A DNA stretch of 51,774 bases from a bacterium (lineage in GTDB: Bacteria; Planctomycetota; UBA1135; GCA-002686595). The notes below the pieces were generated by a model. It made no database searches. It saw only the letters and a program-made list of their open reading frames with translations, and was not told the DNA's origin. This document shows positions 1-8,157 of this stretch, in pieces; position 1 is the stretch's first letter; the number at the start of each line of letters is the position of its first letter. The translations under genes and the position numbers were made by a program. The DNA lies in contig JAAELL010000557.1 in the NCBI GenBank assembly GCA_024226735.1, positions 1 to 51,774 of the forward strand. The letters run 5' to 3'.

Positions 1-77
1 CGCGTCGTCGCTGCGCCTTGCAGCGAGCGCGTACGCCCCGACCAAAATGCCGCACAAGAGTGACTCACACCACTAGC
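1..77. repeat. Partial copy of a long inverted-repeat element at the left window edge
   Basis: Bases 1-47 recur in direct orientation at 51728-51774 with one mismatch. Bases 38-77 recur in inverted orientation at 51636-51675 without mismatch. Together they read as the inner part and right arm of a hairpin element whose left arm lies outside the window. There is no coding potential here. The element sits just downstream of the yceH stop codon. Confidence 0.85.
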
Positions 78-101
78 AGCCCGTGAAACTCACGACAGCG
101 G

Positions 102-761
102 TCAGTCCGCCAGCGGCTCGCCGAGCTGCTCGGCGAGCGACTTGACCTGGCGCTCGAGCCGCGCGATCCGCTCCTCGAGCTCCTCGACGCGCGGGCCCGA
201 TGGCGTCGCCGCCGGCGGGGCCGAAGCGCGCGGAGATGCCGCGAGCGGGACCTCTTCGCCGTCGGGGTGCAGAGCGGGGGCGAGCAGCTGCTCGAAGCGT
301 TCGGTGCGTGAGCCCTGGCCGGCCGGGATGCGCTGGACGTAGCCCTTGTCCATCAGCCGCGACACCGACTGGCCCAGCTCCTCCGCGCTGGTGAAGTTGC
401 GCATCCGGCTCGCGCGCGTGCGCAGCTCGCTCGCGGACTGGGGGCCGCGCATCAGGAGCTCGGCGATGACCGACAGATCGTGCTCGTTGACCTTCAGGTG
501 CTCCGCGCCGCTCTGTTTCCACTTCTCGACCCGGCTGCCGGCCGGGAAGACGGAGCCCACCAGGTGCTTCATCCGCAGGCCCTGGAGCGCGACCGTGACC
601 TCGGGTTCGGTGAAGTCGACGACGGGGTTGCGGTTCGACTTCTGGTTGCACCCGTTCGTGAGCGCGTTCATGGTCAGGGGGTATTGGTCGGGCGTCGTGA
701 AGGCCTTCTCGATCAGGACGCCCAGCGTGCGCGCTTCGTGCGCGTTGAGTTCGACAACCAT
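102..761 (-). CDS. yceH: YceH/DUF480 family winged-helix protein
   Basis: The product has 219 residues and matches the UPF0502/YceH family, which has two winged-helix domains. The first lies at about residues 1-85 and includes the typical run LGVLIEKAFTTPDQYPLT and the GCNQKSNRNPV segment. The second lies at about 90-165. The C terminus adds a short coiled coil at about 193-217 (EELEERIARLERQVKSL), after a proline/alanine-rich linker; both are common in the family. The molecular role is not established; the fold suggests nucleic-acid binding. It is transcribed divergently from trmL, with only 38 bases between the two starts, so the two probably share a control region. The start is the ATG giving MVVELNAHEARTLG, which matches family N termini. 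Confidence 0.92.
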   Translation of the reverse strand: MVVELNAHEARTLGVLIEKAFTTPDQYPLTMNALTNGCNQKSNRNPVVDFTEPEVTVALQGLRMKHLVGSVFPAGSRVEKWKQSGAEHLKVNEHDLSVIAELLMRGPQSASELRTRASRMRNFTSAEELGQSVSRLMDKGYVQRIPAGQGSRTERFEQLLAPALHPDGEEVPLAASPRASAPPAATPSGPRVEELEERIARLERQVKSLAEQLGEPLAD

Positions 762-767
762 GGCATG

Positions 768-791
768 AGTGTACTGTGCCGCCGGTACACT
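768..791. promoter_or_regulatory. Perfect 7-bp dyad in the yceH/trmL divergent spacer
   Basis: AGTGTAC and GTACACT flank a 10-base spacer, giving a 24-base dyad that fills most of the 38-base gap between two divergent genes. The two halves also carry an imperfect direct repeat, GTAC followed shortly by TGTGCC. This is seen directly; that it is an operator is an inference. Confidence 0.4.
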
Positions 792-799
792 GTGCCCCT

Positions 800-1354
800 A
801 TGGAGGTCGTCCTCGTCCATCCCGAGATTCCCCACAACACCGGCTGCGCCGCCCGGCTCGCCGCGGCGCTCGGCGTGCGCCTGCACCTGGTCGAACCGCT
901 CGGGTTCTCGCTCGACGATCGCTACCTGAAGCGGGCCGGGCTCGACTACTGGCCACTGGTCGACCTCGTCGTCCATCCCGACCTCGCCGCCGCCCGCGCG
1001 GCGCTCGGCGTCGCGGAAGAGCCCGATTTCGCCGCCCGCGCGCGGCTGTTCACCGCTCGCGGCGGGAGCTCGCTGTTCGAGACCGACTTCGGCAAGGACG
1101 ACGTTCTCTTCTTCGGGAGCGAGAGCGCGGGCCTTCCCGCCGAGCTCCTCGCGGCCCACCCCGGGCGACGCGTCTATCTGCCGATCGCCCCGGGCGTGCG
1201 CAGCTTGAACCTCGCGAACACGGTTGCGGTCGGGCTGTACACGGCGCTCGACCGGGCTGGCCTTCCACTGCCCGACAACGACGGGACCTACCTCGCCCAT
1301 CCGCGCGCGAGTGAGGACGTCTGGCCCCGCGAGCGGGTGGTGGACGGCGGTTGA
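800..1354 (+). CDS. trmL: tRNA (cytidine(34)-2'-O)-methyltransferase
   Basis: This is a 184-residue SPOUT-fold methyltransferase of the TrmL (YibK) type, which 2'-O-methylates the wobble base of some tRNALeu species using SAM. The family hallmarks are all visible: the N-terminal strand and EIPHNTGCAARL, the FGSESAGLP loop at about residue 105, and the knot segment RSLNLANTVAVGLYTAL at about 135. I chose the ATG giving MEVVLVHPEIPHNTG rather than an upstream in-frame GTG-type start, because family members begin right at this strand. The stop overlaps the TTG start of the next gene (TTGA), so translation is probably coupled. Confidence 0.93.
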   Translation: MEVVLVHPEIPHNTGCAARLAAALGVRLHLVEPLGFSLDDRYLKRAGLDYWPLVDLVVHPDLAAARAALGVAEEPDFAARARLFTARGGSSLFETDFGKDDVLFFGSESAGLPAELLAAHPGRRVYLPIAPGVRSLNLANTVAVGLYTALDRAGLPLPDNDGTYLAHPRASEDVWPRERVVDGG

Positions 1355-2748
1355 ACGAGCGCAAACCGCGCAAGGGCGACCGACTCGACGTCGCGGTCGC
1401 GGGGCTCGACGGGCGCGGGTTCGCGTTCGGCGACGCGGAGGGCGACTACCGCGTCCGGCTGCGGCACGCCGTCCCCGGCTCGACGGTGGTCGCCGACGTC
1501 GGCAAGCGCTGCGGTGCGCGCATCGACGCGCGCCTCGACAGCGTCGTCGACCCCGGACCCCACACGCGAGCGGCGAGCTGCCCACACTTCGGTCCCTGTG
1601 GCGGGTGCTCGTTCCAGACCACCGAGTACGCGATCCAGGTGCGCGAGAAGCGGCGCATCGTGCAGGACGCGCTAGCCGGCGCCGGCGTCGAGGGAGAGGT
1701 CGAACCGGTCCTCGCTTGCGACGATCCCTGGCACTACCGCAACAAGATGGACTTCACCTTCTCGAACCGGCGCTGGGTCGTCGCGGGGGAGGGCGAGGAC
1801 GTCGCGCGCGACTTCGCGCTCGGGCTGCACGTGCCGGCGCGCCACGAGAAGGTGCTCGACATCGGTGCGTGCGCCATCCAGTTCGAGGGCGGCGACGCGA
1901 TCTTGAACAGCGTGCGCGACCTCGCGCGCGAACAGGGCCTCGCGCCATGGGACATCCAGGCGCACCAGGGGCTCTTGCGGCATCTCGTCCTGCGCAAGGG
2001 CGTGCGCACCGGCGAGATTCTCGTCGATCTCGTGACGTCGGACGATGCTCCCGACGTGGTCGGGGCGTTCGCGGACGCGCTCCTCGCGCGCCACCCCGAG
2101 ATCACGACGTTCGTCCAGAACGTCAACACGCGCCCGGCGGCGATCGCGGTCGGTGAGCGCGAGCACGTCCTGTTCGGCCCCGGCGTCCTGCGCGAGGAGC
2201 TCTGCGGTCTGACGTTCACGGTCTCGGCCAACTCCTTCTTCCAGACCAACACCGTCCAGGCCGAGCGGATGTTCGAGGTCGTGCGCGAGGAGGCGAGCGT
2301 GGGGGAGGTCGTCTACGACCTCTACTGCGGAGCGGGTGTGATCGGCCTGGTGCTCGCTTCGACCGCGCGCGAGGTGTGGGGCTTCGAGTCGGTCGGATCC
2401 GCCGTCGACGACGCTCGGCGCAACGCGGAGGTGAATGGACTCACCGGGGTCCATTTCGTGCATGGCGACGTCCTCGACAGCCTGCGCGAGGAGGCGGCCG
2501 ATCGCCGTCCGCGACCGGACGTGTGCGTGCTCGATCCGCCGCGCGCGGGCCTGCACCCCAAGGCGCTGGCGGCCGTGATCGCGCTCGCTCCGCGGCGCCT
2601 GGTGTATGTGTCCTGCAATGTGCAGGCAGCCGCGCGCGACCTTTCGCAGATGTTGGCAGCAGGTTACGGCCTGGGACGAATTCGGCCGATCGACCTCTTT
2701 CCGCACACGCCTCACGTAGAATGCGTCTTCGGCCTGGAGCGGAAATGA
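1351..2748 (+). CDS. rlmD: RlmD/RumA-type 23S rRNA (uracil-5-)-methyltransferase
   Basis: The product has 465 residues and the domain order of the TrmA/RumA family: an N-terminal TRAM-like beta domain (about 5-60), an iron-sulfur region with Cys in CPHFGPCGGC at about 74-84, and a C-terminal Rossmann methyltransferase domain with VYDLYCGAGVIGLVLA. The DPPRAGLHPKAL motif and the catalytic-Cys motif VYVSCN are both present. Such enzymes make m5U in 23S rRNA or tRNA; which uracil is modified cannot be told from sequence. The TTG start overlaps the trmL stop and the stop overlaps the next ATG, so four genes form one tightly coupled unit with an RNA-modification theme at its head. Confidence 0.88.
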   Translation: MNERKPRKGDRLDVAVAGLDGRGFAFGDAEGDYRVRLRHAVPGSTVVADVGKRCGARIDARLDSVVDPGPHTRAASCPHFGPCGGCSFQTTEYAIQVREKRRIVQDALAGAGVEGEVEPVLACDDPWHYRNKMDFTFSNRRWVVAGEGEDVARDFALGLHVPARHEKVLDIGACAIQFEGGDAILNSVRDLAREQGLAPWDIQAHQGLLRHLVLRKGVRTGEILVDLVTSDDAPDVVGAFADALLARHPEITTFVQNVNTRPAAIAVGEREHVLFGPGVLREELCGLTFTVSANSFFQTNTVQAERMFEVVREEASVGEVVYDLYCGAGVIGLVLASTAREVWGFESVGSAVDDARRNAEVNGLTGVHFVHGDVLDSLREEAADRRPRPDVCVLDPPRAGLHPKALAAVIALAPRRLVYVSCNVQAAARDLSQMLAAGYGLGRIRPIDLFPHTPHVECVFGLERK

Positions 2749-2939
2749 CTTCTTCCTCAGCGGACGATTCGGTCAGGGGCGCTGGTTTCGGCGGTTTGTG
2801 TACCGCGTGCGCCCAGGTCCGGTTCGTGCACACCCAGAGCGGCTCGACGTTTCTGATGTGCCGCCTGGCGAAGTCCGATCCGCGCTTCGCCAAGTATCCG
2901 CCCCAGCCGGTGCGAATCTGCGAGGGCTACGCGTCGTGA
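2745..2939 (+). CDS. Small four-cysteine protein, unknown function
   Basis: This 64-residue reading frame starts at an ATG that overlaps the rlmD stop (ATGA) and ends with TGA overlapping the GTG start of yqgE, so it sits in a chain of coupled genes. Four cysteines at 19, 22, 39 and 59 (a CxxC plus two singles) could bind zinc. The central part, from SGSTFLMC to a Pro-rich RFAKYPPQPV segment, looks like a conserved small-protein family, but I do not know its function. Translational coupling on both sides and codon use like its neighbours support its being real. It has no signal peptide and no membrane segment. Confidence 0.75.
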   Translation: MTSSSADDSVRGAGFGGLCTACAQVRFVHTQSGSTFLMCRLAKSDPRFAKYPPQPVRICEGYAS

Positions 2940-3511
2940 GCTCGCCTCCGATCCGCCTGAGCCCCGGCACGCTGCTGCTCTCGGTGCCGCAGATGCTCGA
3001 CCCCAACTTCATGCATACGGTCGTCCTGATCTGCGATCACACGCCCGAGGGCGCGTTCGGCCTGGTCGTCAACAAGGAGTTCGGTGTCACGCTCGATCAG
3101 CTGATTCCCGATCACCCCGTGCTGTGCGAGCTCGAGCTTCCGGTCTTCGAGGGTGGGCCCGTCGGACGCGACACACTGCAGTTTCTGCACCGCGTGCCGG
3201 CCGAGATCTCCGGTGGCGTCGAGCTGGCCGACGGACTCTACATGGGTGGAGAGCTGGGCGACCTCGCCCGCTACGGCGCGGACGGAATCGAGACCGGGGG
3301 CAACCTGAGGCTCTACCTCGGCTACTCCGGCTGGGGGGCGGGCCAGCTCGAGGAGGAGCTCGCGACCGGCTCCTGGGTGCCTGCGCCCCTGCGCACCGAG
3401 ATCCTGTTCGCGGGCGCGGACCAGCAGGCGACGTGGCGGCGCGCGATGCGCGGGCTGGGCGGCGACTGGGAGGGGCTGGCCCATCAGCCCCCTGATCCGT
3501 CTTGGAACTGA
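2936..3511 (+). CDS. yqgE: YqgE/AlgH family protein (UPF0301)
   Basis: The 191-residue product has the family hallmarks: an N-terminal G-T-L-L-L-S segment, DPNFMHTVVLICDHTPEGAFG at about 20-40, LVVNKEFG, FEGGPVGRDTL, and the late LGYSGWGAGQLEEEL block. The family's role is unclear; E. coli and Pseudomonas members have been linked to regulation and to a conserved fold only. The start is GTG overlapping the stop of the small Cys protein (GTGA). An upstream extension in the same frame runs through another gene and lacks family similarity. Confidence 0.93.
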   Translation: MSSPPIRLSPGTLLLSVPQMLDPNFMHTVVLICDHTPEGAFGLVVNKEFGVTLDQLIPDHPVLCELELPVFEGGPVGRDTLQFLHRVPAEISGGVELADGLYMGGELGDLARYGADGIETGGNLRLYLGYSGWGAGQLEEELATGSWVPAPLRTEILFAGADQQATWRRAMRGLGGDWEGLAHQPPDPSWN

Positions 3512-3616
3512 GTCCCGTGCGGTTTCGGGCGTCCCGTGCGGCAGAATCGGGGGCCGCGCGCGTATTCTCCCGCGCGGGCCGTGCCGGGCCAAGGTGACAC
3601 CAGAAATGAACGAGTG

Positions 3617-5884
3617 ATGGATCAGGGGCGGGCCATCGGAGCGGAGATTGCAGGTGAAGAGCCCCGGCGGCGCAGCTGCGTCGGGTGCTTGTTCACCAGC
3701 TCGATCGGCTGTGGCGCCTTCTTCTTCGGCTCGATCCTCGCCGCGGCGCTGTTCGCCCCGCGCATGCTGAGCGGTCCGGCCGCGTCGCTTCTGCAGTCGC
3801 TGGTCAACGACTCGATCGACGGCGAGCTCTCGATCGAGACACTCGAGCTCTCGTGGACCGAGCGCCAGCGCGTCGAGGGGGTCACGCTCGTCGATGCGCG
3901 CGGCGTGGACGTGCTCGAGCTCGACGGGTACTTGCCGTCCCTGCAGGACTTGCTCGACGAGGGCCCGACGCGTTGGCAGTTCCGCACGCGCGTCAAGTTG
4001 GCGCGCATCGTCATCGACGCGGACGGCGTCTCGAATCTGGCGCGGGCCCTCGGCGAGGGCGGCGTTCCGCTCGACCTCGCGACTCTCGAGGAGCACGTCC
4101 GTCTGGGCGCGCGCACGCACGAGCTGCGCACTGATCTCACGGCCGTCACGGTCACCGATGCCCGGACAGGCATCGAGTGGACCGTGCCCGAGGGCGACCT
4201 ACGCCTCGTGCACAGTCGCGACCGGCTGCAAGAGATCGAGCTGAGCGCCAAGGTAGTGCACCTCGATCGGGAGGGGAGTCTCGAGTGCGAGGCGCGCCTC
4301 GACCTCGCCGGCAACGTCCCGAGCGAGATCATCGCGAGCCTGTCCGCCGAAGCGCTGCCCGCGGCCGTGGTCGACAGCGTCTTGACCGGCTCGATTCCGG
4401 CGCGGTTCTTCGAGGAGGCCTTCGGCGGCGCGCTCGAGGTCGAAGCGAAGCTGGAGGGCGACCTGCGCGACCTCGCGCACTTCGAGCTGTCGCTGACGCC
4501 GACGGTCGCCGAGCGGTCCGGGGAGACGGAGCTGGGCGTCGACTGGCACGGCAGCGTCGCAGGTGGCTACCTGACGCTCGAAGACGGCGCGTTCGACGCG
4601 ACCCTGCGGGTCCCTCCGCGCCTGTTCGAGGAGCGCGTCGCGGCAGCCTTCGCGGGCGATCTCGAGATCGCCCGGGTGTCGGGCGAGCCGTGGCGACTCC
4701 ACGCCCGATCCCTCGTCGTCGACCTCGGGCTGCGGGGACCGCGGGCCGAGACGGACGGGCAGCCACTTCCCGGCTTCGTCGCCGAGCTCGAGCCGGGCTG
4801 TTCGTTCACGATCGTGGCGCCCGGCGCGGAGGAGCCGCTGGTCTTCGGTGACGTCGCGGCGACGCTCGACGGGCGTCGCGGCGAGCGACTGCGCATCGAC
4901 CTCGACGGCCGCATCGTCGACGGTGGTAGCCCTGACGGCTCGAGCGCCGCGGGCCGCGCCGGTGGCCTGCACCTGACCCTGCAGTCGGCCGATCCGCTCG
5001 AGGAGCTCTTGCGCCGCATCCGCGCCGGAGAGCAGCCGCAGATCGCCGAGCGTCTCGACCTGGAGGGCAAGGCTGTCCCCGCGTCGGTCCTGGACGCGTT
5101 CGGAGTGCCGAGTGGCTGGGTCGCCGATCTCTTCGGCCCACACGTGGACGTCGTGCTCGCGGGCAGCGGCGCGACGCGCGCGGAGATGCGCAGCGGCGCC
5201 AGGCGCGCCTTGTCCGGGGCCCGGCTCGTGCAGGACACGCTGCGCTCCGAACCGGACGGCTTCATCGATCTCGAGCTGCCGCTGGACGAAGCGCTGCGCA
5301 ACCGGCTCCTGAAGCCGCTCTTGCCTTGGCTCGAGGACCTCGAGACGACCGAGGCCGGTCGGCACGTGCTGGTGCGCGTGGAGTCCTTCGAGCTGCCCCT
5401 CGACGGCGACGCGTCGCAGCTGAGCGCGCGCTTGCGCATCGAGCTGGGGGAAGTGCGGTTCCGCTACCACCAAGGCCTGTGGGAGCACTTCGAGGAGGAG
5501 GGCGAGGACGAGCTCCGGCAGTGGAAGCTGCTGCCGATCGTGCTCGACATCGACCGCGGCGTCGTGCGCTACGAGTACTTCGCCCTGCCGCTCGCCGGCG
5601 ACGAGTGTGAGCTGAGCGGCACGCTCGACCTCGTGTCCGACGAGATCCACGTCACCGCCGAGGTGCCGATGCGTGCCGTCGGGCGCCAACTCGGGATCGA
5701 AGGCAGCATGGCCGATCTCCTGCTCGAGAACGACGTCCTCACCTCCGTCGGCCTCGAGGGGCCGTGGGATCGACCGAAGGTGATGGTGGACGTCGAGGAG
5801 GTGAAGAAGATCATGCAGAACAAGTTCGTGCAGGAGCTCGCGCTGCCGGCGCTGATGCGGGCGGCGGAGGCGATGGGCGACTGA
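3617..5884 (+). CDS. Large AsmA-like membrane-anchored protein
   Basis: The product is 755 residues from the ATG at 3617; an upstream GTG at 3536 is possible but adds a non-conserved leader. After a basic, Cys-containing stretch, one hydrophobic segment (about residues 24-45, GCGAFFFGSILAAALFA) probably anchors it in the inner membrane. The rest is a long alternating-hydrophobic, charge-rich region typical of beta-rich AsmA/DUF748-like proteins. Those proteins span the periplasm and many are implicated in lipid transport to the outer membrane. Assignment to that superfamily rests on architecture, not on a motif I can point to. Its stop lies 7 bases from the stop of the convergent phosphatase gene. 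It may be the last gene of the trmL unit, but a 105-base gap separates them. Confidence 0.6.
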   Translation: MDQGRAIGAEIAGEEPRRRSCVGCLFTSSIGCGAFFFGSILAAALFAPRMLSGPAASLLQSLVNDSIDGELSIETLELSWTERQRVEGVTLVDARGVDVLELDGYLPSLQDLLDEGPTRWQFRTRVKLARIVIDADGVSNLARALGEGGVPLDLATLEEHVRLGARTHELRTDLTAVTVTDARTGIEWTVPEGDLRLVHSRDRLQEIELSAKVVHLDREGSLECEARLDLAGNVPSEIIASLSAEALPAAVVDSVLTGSIPARFFEEAFGGALEVEAKLEGDLRDLAHFELSLTPTVAERSGETELGVDWHGSVAGGYLTLEDGAFDATLRVPPRLFEERVAAAFAGDLEIARVSGEPWRLHARSLVVDLGLRGPRAETDGQPLPGFVAELEPGCSFTIVAPGAEEPLVFGDVAATLDGRRGERLRIDLDGRIVDGGSPDGSSAAGRAGGLHLTLQSADPLEELLRRIRAGEQPQIAERLDLEGKAVPASVLDAFGVPSGWVADLFGPHVDVVLAGSGATRAEMRSGARRALSGARLVQDTLRSEPDGFIDLELPLDEALRNRLLKPLLPWLEDLETTEAGRHVLVRVESFELPLDGDASQLSARLRIELGEVRFRYHQGLWEHFEEEGEDELRQWKLLPIVLDIDRGVVRYEYFALPLAGDECELSGTLDLVSDEIHVTAEVPMRAVGRQLGIEGSMADLLLENDVLTSVGLEGPWDRPKVMVDVEEVKKIMQNKFVQELALPALMRAAEAMGD

Positions 5885-5891
5885 GCCCGAA

Positions 5892-6908
5892 TCAGTCTCG
5901 GTGTTCGGCGTGGCAGCTCGAGCAGCTGTCGCTGATCTGCCCAAAGGCGGTCTCGACCTCCGCGTGCCAAGCGGTCGAGTCCGCGCCGCTGCGCTGCCGA
6001 TCGGTCAGCGCGCGAACGAGCTCCGCGGAGCCCGTGCGCCCGTCTTCCAACCATGTGCGGAAGTCGTCCGGCCAGCGGCGCGTCTCGTCGAGTGCCGCGA
6101 GGTTCTCGAACACCTGGTGCAGCTGCATCGCTTCCTGCACGGGGGCGATGTCGGGATGATCGGCGTCGGGCGCCCAGCTTCGCTTGCGCGCCGCCTTGAC
6201 GGTGTCCCACCTGCGGGTCATCTCGATCATCCCGGCCCGCATTCCCGCGAACGTGTGGGCTGGGCTGAAGTCGAACGAGCACGCCCGCGTCTGGCGCGCC
6301 GTCGGCATGTCCGCGGTCGCGACCGTCGAGTAGAGCCCCTCGTACTTCGACGACGTTGAGCACCACTGTCGCATCTCGGCGATCGCCAGGTCGCGCGGAG
6401 CGCCGTCGAGGACGACGCGCCCCACGGCTGCCGCGGCCGGCCCCCTGTGCTTTCCGTGGTAGCAGTGGACGTAGAACGGGCCCGGTAGCTCGCGGAACGT
6501 CTTCGCGATGGCCAGTAGCTGCTCGAGGTCGATGCCGGAGTACTGGATCGGAACGTGAACGTAGCGCATGCCCAGCCGCGCGGCCGTCGCGGCGTCCGGC
6601 GCCTTGCCGTCGACCGACAGGATCGTCTTGACGCCCCACGCTGCGAGCGTCTGCAGAGCTTCGGGGCTCGCGGGCTCCGCACCGGAGATGATCGTGTCGC
6701 TCAAGCGATAGACGTGGTGCAAGCCGGGAGCTTCCGCTGGCGGAACCGCTGGCAGTTGCACGTGGCCGGCCGCGTCGAAGCCTGTGCCCTCGAGCAGGAT
6801 CGGCGGCGATGGCGAAGGAGCTTCCTGCGATGTCACTGCGTTGCGGTCGCCGGGGGCCGCGCTGCATGCAGCGAGCGTTGTGAGCAGTAGTGCGTAGATG
6901 CTTTTCAT
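5892..6908 (-). CDS. Lipoprotein with tyrosine-phosphatase domain fused to C-terminal c-type cytochrome
   Basis: The 338-residue product begins with a lipoprotein signal (MKSIYALLLTTLAAC, lipid Cys 15). Residues of about 65-240 form a dual-specificity/tyrosine phosphatase-like domain with the P-loop HCYHGKHRG: Cys149 and Arg155 give the CX5R signature. Residues of about 255-338 are helical and end with CSSCH, a single heme-c site at 329-333, as in class II cytochromes (c'/c556 type, four-helix bundle with heme site near the C terminus). Export fits covalent heme attachment in the periplasm. The start is the ATG with the signal peptide; the longer reading frame upstream is non-coding. It diverges from the iron-type ABC operon. 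The substrate is unknown; heme could gate or sense for the phosphatase, but that is speculation. Confidence 0.85.
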   Translation of the reverse strand: MKSIYALLLTTLAACSAAPGDRNAVTSQEAPSPSPPILLEGTGFDAAGHVQLPAVPPAEAPGLHHVYRLSDTIISGAEPASPEALQTLAAWGVKTILSVDGKAPDAATAARLGMRYVHVPIQYSGIDLEQLLAIAKTFRELPGPFYVHCYHGKHRGPAAAAVGRVVLDGAPRDLAIAEMRQWCSTSSKYEGLYSTVATADMPTARQTRACSFDFSPAHTFAGMRAGMIEMTRRWDTVKAARKRSWAPDADHPDIAPVQEAMQLHQVFENLAALDETRRWPDDFRTWLEDGRTGSAELVRALTDRQRSGADSTAWHAEVETAFGQISDSCSSCHAEHRD

Positions 6909-7131
6909 GACGTACCTCGTTGGACTTGTCTTTGGGCAAGCTGCGTGCCAAGAGGATTGCGCCACGCTCCGTGCGCATGACGGATCGACCGTGTTCCGCC
7001 GGCGTAACGCACGTGCGCAAGAATGGCTTTGCGCGGGCGGCTGCGACACTACGCGCACGGGCGTAGGTGCGTTCGCGGCGGCGGCACGGCGCTTGCTCGG
7101 AGTCCCGACATCCACCCATACTCAGAACCTC
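6909..7131. promoter_or_regulatory. Divergent control region between phosphatase-cytochrome and ABC operon
   Basis: This 223-base spacer separates two divergent genes and must hold both promoters. I see one short dyad, GCGCAA at 7015-7020 and TTGCGC at 7029-7034, with an 8-base spacer. No clear Fur-type box or sigma-70 promoter stands out. Confidence 0.4.
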
Positions 7132-8157
7132 ATGCGCTCGACCCACTGGCTTCCGCTCCTGTCGGTTCTCCTCGCGTGCACGCTCTCCGCTTGCGGCACC
7201 GATGACGCCGTCGTGCTCTATGTCGCGCTCGACGAGGAGCACAGCAAGCAGCTCGTCGCGCGCTTCGAACGTGAGACGGGAACGCGTGTCAAGGCGCGCT
7301 TCGACACGGAGGCGTCCAAGACCGTCGGGCTCGTTTCGGCGATCATCGAGGAATCTTCCCGGCCGCGCTGCGACGTCTTCTGGAACAACGAGATCGCCCA
7401 CACGGTGCGGCTCGGGCAAAAGGGGCTCCTGGCGCCCTACGTGTCGCCGGCGGCGGAGGGGCTGCCGTCGGCGTACCGCCACACCGAAGGGTTGTACACC
7501 GGGTTCGCCGCACGGGCGCGCGTGCTGATCGTCAACACGGACCTCTTGCCAGACCCGGCCGAGCGACCCACCAGCATGTGGGACCTGATCGACCCGCGCT
7601 GGAGGGGGCGCTGCGCTGTCGCGCGCCCGCTCACCGGTACCACGCTGACTCACTTCACGGCGCTCCGGGGAGTGTTGGGGGACGAAGAGTTCGAGCGCTT
7701 CCTCGATGGGCTCTTCGAGAACGACGTGCAGTTCCTGCAGAGCAACGGTGCGACGATGCGAGCGGTCCGCGACGGAGACGTGGCTTTCGCGTTCACCGAC
7801 ACCGATGACTTCCACGTGGCGCTCACGAAGGGCTATCCCGTCGCGTGTGTCTTTCCGGACCAGCGGGCAGACGAGGTGGGAACGATGCTCATTCCGAACT
7901 CGGTGGCGCTGACCCTTGGTGCGCCTCATGCGGAGGCTGCTCGATCCCTGATCGACTTCATCCTGTCAGAGCAGGTCGAGGGGTTGCTCGCGGCCGGGCG
8001 CTCGGCACAGATCCCGCTGCGGTCGACCGTCCCCGGGCCGGCGGCGCAGGAAATCCTCGGCGTCGACGCGTTCCGCTCGATGGAGTGGGACCTCGAGGGC
8101 ACAGCCGCGAGCCTCGAGGACTCGAGCCGTCTCTTCCAGAACCGGTTCGGCGGGTGA
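7132..8157 (+). CDS. ABC transporter substrate-binding lipoprotein, ferric-iron type
   Basis: The 341-residue product starts with a lipoprotein signal (LLSVLLACTLSACG, lipid Cys about 19). The mature part opens with VVLYVALDEEHSKQLVARF, a typical first strand and helix of the iron/thiamine/aminoethylphosphonate binding-protein group. CDVFWNNE, SMWDLIDPRWRGRCAVARP and AFTDTDDF are further hallmarks of the FbpA/FutA-like fold. The fold does not settle the ligand; ferric iron is most likely given the permease and ATPase that follow and the heme proteins on both sides. The stop overlaps the GTG start of the permease (GTGA), so it is the first gene of an operon. Confidence 0.83.
   Translation: MRSTHWLPLLSVLLACTLSACGTDDAVVLYVALDEEHSKQLVARFERETGTRVKARFDTEASKTVGLVSAIIEESSRPRCDVFWNNEIAHTVRLGQKGLLAPYVSPAAEGLPSAYRHTEGLYTGFAARARVLIVNTDLLPDPAERPTSMWDLIDPRWRGRCAVARPLTGTTLTHFTALRGVLGDEEFERFLDGLFENDVQFLQSNGATMRAVRDGDVAFAFTDTDDFHVALTKGYPVACVFPDQRADEVGTMLIPNSVALTLGAPHAEAARSLIDFILSEQVEGLLAAGRSAQIPLRSTVPGPAAQEILGVDAFRSMEWDLEGTAASLEDSSRLFQNRFGG

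Noticed and set aside
4199..5944. Long antisense frame opposite the AsmA-like gene (and similar long frames opposite rlmD, the carboxylase, the RND pump and pgi)
   Set aside because: They arise from high GC at third positions. Their products are Arg/Ala/Pro-rich without domains, while the sense frames have clear families.
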